Assembly (NCBI GenBank): GCA_964342525.1
Contig: CAYFGQ010000120.1
Span: 1 to 6,534 of the forward strand
Direction of reading: 5' to 3'
Length of the DNA: 6,534 nt
Source: G963676205 sp964342525
GTDB taxonomy: Bacteria > Campylobacterota > Campylobacteria > Campylobacterales > Arcobacteraceae
The notes under the pieces are model-generated. The model had not been told where the DNA came from and did no database searches. It worked only from the letters and a program-made list of their open reading frames with translations. The stretch's first letter is position 1. The number at the start of each line of letters is the position of its first letter. Position numbers and translations under genes: made by a program. Positions 5,027 through 6,534 of the stretch are shown in pieces.

Positions 5027-6174
5027 TATCTATCAGTACTTTTCCACTTTGTAACAGAGTTTTCTATATATTTGATACTATTTTTATGTAAACTAAACTC
5101 AGGAGTTATAACATAACCCATAAATTTAACTTCAGAGTTTGTAAAACCTTTTGGATCTTTATCTGTGATATCTACTCTAGTATCAAGTACTTCAACCCTT
5201 TTTAGTTTTCTTTTTGTATCCCTTAGATAATACACTATGGCAAATTTATTATTATCTTTTTGCTCAATTGTTACATAGATTATATTATCACTTATCTCTA
5301 ACTCCACATTTGGTACAAGTGCTTTAAAGTTTTGCTCATCTATAAAACCAATATAGATTTTAGTGAAGATATCAAAATATCTTCTTACTTTATTTGTTCG
5401 TAAAAACTTTAGATCAATTCTATGGTTTTCAGTATCATGGGATCTTTTAAGTAAAAATTTTAAAGTATCAAAATATTTAAAGTGATAATAATCTAGATCA
5501 GAAACCTCTACAAACTTATCTGATTTTAATCTTTTAAATTTCCCTTTTTCCCTATTTAGTATCTTATCAAGTAAAACTTTTGCATCAAAATCTTTTGTAA
5601 CCCAAACAGTACAATATGCTGGAAATACATTTGTTCCTGTTGCTCCATTTGTAAGGATAATAAGGGCTTTTACTTTTAGTTTTGGAAAAAGTATCTCTAG
5701 GATTGCTTTTTTCTTTCTAAGTCTTTTTCTAAGGTTTGAAGTGGTATTTACAATAGTTGATTCCACAAAATATACAGAATCTTCAGTAAAAAACATACCA
5801 TCAAATTCACTAATATCTTTATACCCTGATTTATATACTATTTGGGCATTTCTATCTATTTGAAGCCCTATCTTACCATTTTTAACATTTTTATTTTGGT
5901 GTGGACCTTTTAGGATGAAGCTTGTAATTTCATTGTTTGTAAGGGAATATCTTAAAAGAAGTTCATAGATGATATTTTCATAAATCTCACCCTTAAAACT
6001 AGAAAATGAGCTAATAAATTGTGGATCATCATCTGCCCTATTTTGTGCAATTAGTTTTTTTAGAAATGATATATGATATGAATAAAATAATAGATTACTA
6101 CCAATAGATGATAGGTTTAAATTTTGTATATCTTTATTAATTGCAAGTTTTTTAATTTGGTTTTTTTGAGACAA
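5026..6174 (-). CDS. Unknown protein with a PD-(D/E)XK nuclease-like core
   Basis: A 382-aa protein I cannot place in a named family. There is no signal peptide or membrane helix; it is Lys-rich and probably cytoplasmic. Residues about 60-178 follow the order of a PD-(D/E)XK fold: a helix with Glu63/Glu66 (GEIYENIIYELL), a strand with Asp125 (ISEFDGMFF), a strand ending Glu138 (SVYFVEST), a basic helix (LRKRLRKKK, 148-156), and a strand KVKALIILTNG (167-177). The usual Lys two residues after the second acid is Thr140, so it may be inactive or may use a Lys from the basic helix. The C-terminal half (about 215-382) is beta-rich and unassigned. The start is TTG: no in-frame ATG occurs before Met127, a stop lies just upstream, and AGGA sits 10 nt before it. 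Translation is coupled to hemD by TAATG. The nuclease reading is inference from fold pattern only. Confidence 0.8.
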   Translation of the reverse strand: MSQKNQIKKLAINKDIQNLNLSSIGSNLLFYSYHISFLKKLIAQNRADDDPQFISSFSSFKGEIYENIIYELLLRYSLTNNEITSFILKGPHQNKNVKNGKIGLQIDRNAQIVYKSGYKDISEFDGMFFTEDSVYFVESTIVNTTSNLRKRLRKKKAILEILFPKLKVKALIILTNGATGTNVFPAYCTVWVTKDFDAKVLLDKILNREKGKFKRLKSDKFVEVSDLDYYHFKYFDTLKFLLKRSHDTENHRIDLKFLRTNKVRRYFDIFTKIYIGFIDEQNFKALVPNVELEISDNIIYVTIEQKDNNKFAIVYYLRDTKRKLKRVEVLDTRVDITDKDPKGFTNSEVKFMGYVITPEFSLHKNSIKYIENSVTKWKSTDR

Positions 6175-6184
6175 TCTTCTGTTT

Positions 6185-6209
6185 TCCTATTTTTCTTAAA
6201 GGAATAGGA
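6185..6209 (-). promoter_or_regulatory. Shine-Dalgarno of the 382-aa gene inside a possible hairpin
   Basis: On the minus strand AATAGGA (6191-6185) contains the only plausible ribosome binding site for the TTG start at 6174. It is preceded by its exact complement TCCTATT (6209-6203) with an 11-nt loop. A 7-bp stem could therefore hide the site. Pairing is seen directly; a regulatory effect is inferred. Confidence 0.45.
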
Positions 6210-6220
6210 TAACTAATCTA

Positions 6221-6256
6221 GGCTTTATAGTAGATGAAACACCTTACTATAAAGCC
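6221..6256. repeat. Perfect 12-bp inverted repeat between the 87-codon and 382-aa genes
   Basis: GGCTTTATAGTA (6221-6232) and TACTATAAAGCC (6245-6256) are exact reverse complements around a 12-nt loop. The repeat begins 11 bp after the stop of the minus-strand 87-codon frame, the usual place for a terminator, but no T-run follows on the minus strand (TAGATTAG). It could also be an operator or a processing hairpin. An alternative 8-bp pairing exists between TAGTAGAT (6228-6235) and ATCTACTA (6262-6269). The minus strand also reads TATAAA within the distal arm, a weak -10 candidate for the downstream genes. Confidence 0.6.
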
Positions 6257-6266
6257 CTTATATCTA

Positions 6267-6530
6267 CTACATCTCCTCCATTTTAAAAGAAATCTTACTC
6301 TTAGCCTCATCATTTAACTCAAATATAAAAGCAAATGATATACCTTGCAAGGTAAAATCTACACCCTTTTCACTTTGTGAAATTGAATTTGTTTTTGTGA
6401 TATATATCTCAATAATATTATCAAATTCAAAGATTAGGTTTTTATTTAGTTCAAAATCTTCATATTTTTTTAAATTAATTTGATTATTTTTTTCTATTTT
6501 TTCTATAAAAAAATTATTCCACTCATACAT
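6267..6530 (-). CDS. Unknown protein, 87 residues visible, possibly 5'-truncated
   Basis: This frame encodes a product rich in Asn, Lys, Glu, Ile and Phe with no motif I recognise. It has no signal peptide, no membrane helix and no cysteine. The pattern suggests an N-terminal charged helix (EKIEKNNQINLKKYE) then alternating strands (LIFEFDNIIEIYITKT; VDFTLQGISFAFIFEL), ending in a charged tail. The ATG at 6530 lies four bases from the window edge, so the Shine-Dalgarno cannot be judged and the frame may continue upstream; Met1 could be internal. It shares the strand of the downstream genes but is separated by 92 bp containing a strong inverted repeat. It is probably a real gene, since it fills the space and has composition like its neighbours, but it could be the end of a longer one. 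Confidence 0.5.
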   Translation of the reverse strand: MYEWNNFFIEKIEKNNQINLKKYEDFELNKNLIFEFDNIIEIYITKTNSISQSEKGVDFTLQGISFAFIFELNDEAKSKISFKMEEM

Positions 6531-6534
6531 TGAC

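Noticed and set aside
5026..6174. Reading the nuclease-like protein as part of a defence or restriction system
   Set aside because: No methyltransferase, ATPase, helicase, reverse transcriptase or toxin-antitoxin partner lies nearby; the neighbours are housekeeping genes and composition matches them.

Overview
This window is AT-rich with dense, nearly gapless gene packing, and looks chromosomal. Several traits suggest a Campylobacterota bacterium of the Arcobacter/Sulfurimonas type: the chemoreceptor tip carries the NAAVEAATAGEAGKGF variant, HemD is short, and proteins are rich in Lys, Asn, Ile and Phe. That placement is inference from sequence style, not from a search. I see no tRNA, rRNA, CRISPR array, insertion sequence or phage gene.

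Plus strand (1-1295). The window opens inside a methyl-accepting chemotaxis protein, just before its hairpin tip. The protein ends in a long flexible tether and the pentapeptide EWESF, a CheR/CheB docking tail. A perfect 9-bp hairpin follows. Next is a small exported protein that aligns by eye with the YceB-like DUF1439 family. Its 3' end overlaps the minus-strand block by 12 bp.

Minus strand (6530 down to 1284). Read in transcription order: an 87-codon unknown ORF that may continue beyond the window; a gap of 92 bp with two inverted repeats; a 382-aa unknown protein whose middle resembles a divergent PD-(D/E)XK nuclease core; hemD (uroporphyrinogen-III synthase), joined by a TAATG stop/start; a 68-aa zinc-ribbon membrane protein overlapping hemD by 8 bp; a short gap with overlapping hairpins and a possible promoter; purU (10-formyl-THF deformylase); trmL (tRNA wobble 2'-O-methyltransferase); an OmpR-family response regulator; and a sensor histidine kinase with almost no extracytoplasmic domain. 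Junctions in the purU-trmL-regulator-kinase group are 11 bp, 1 bp and an 11-bp overlap, so they are probably one operon. The 382-aa gene, hemD and the zinc-ribbon gene form a second tight group.

Most genes are housekeeping (haem synthesis, one-carbon metabolism, tRNA modification) or signalling (chemotaxis, two-component). The least explained items are the 382-aa nuclease-like protein, with a TTG start and a possible Shine-Dalgarno-hiding hairpin, and the zinc-ribbon membrane protein coupled to hemD. I did not find convincing evidence of a complete new multi-gene defence or mobile system.
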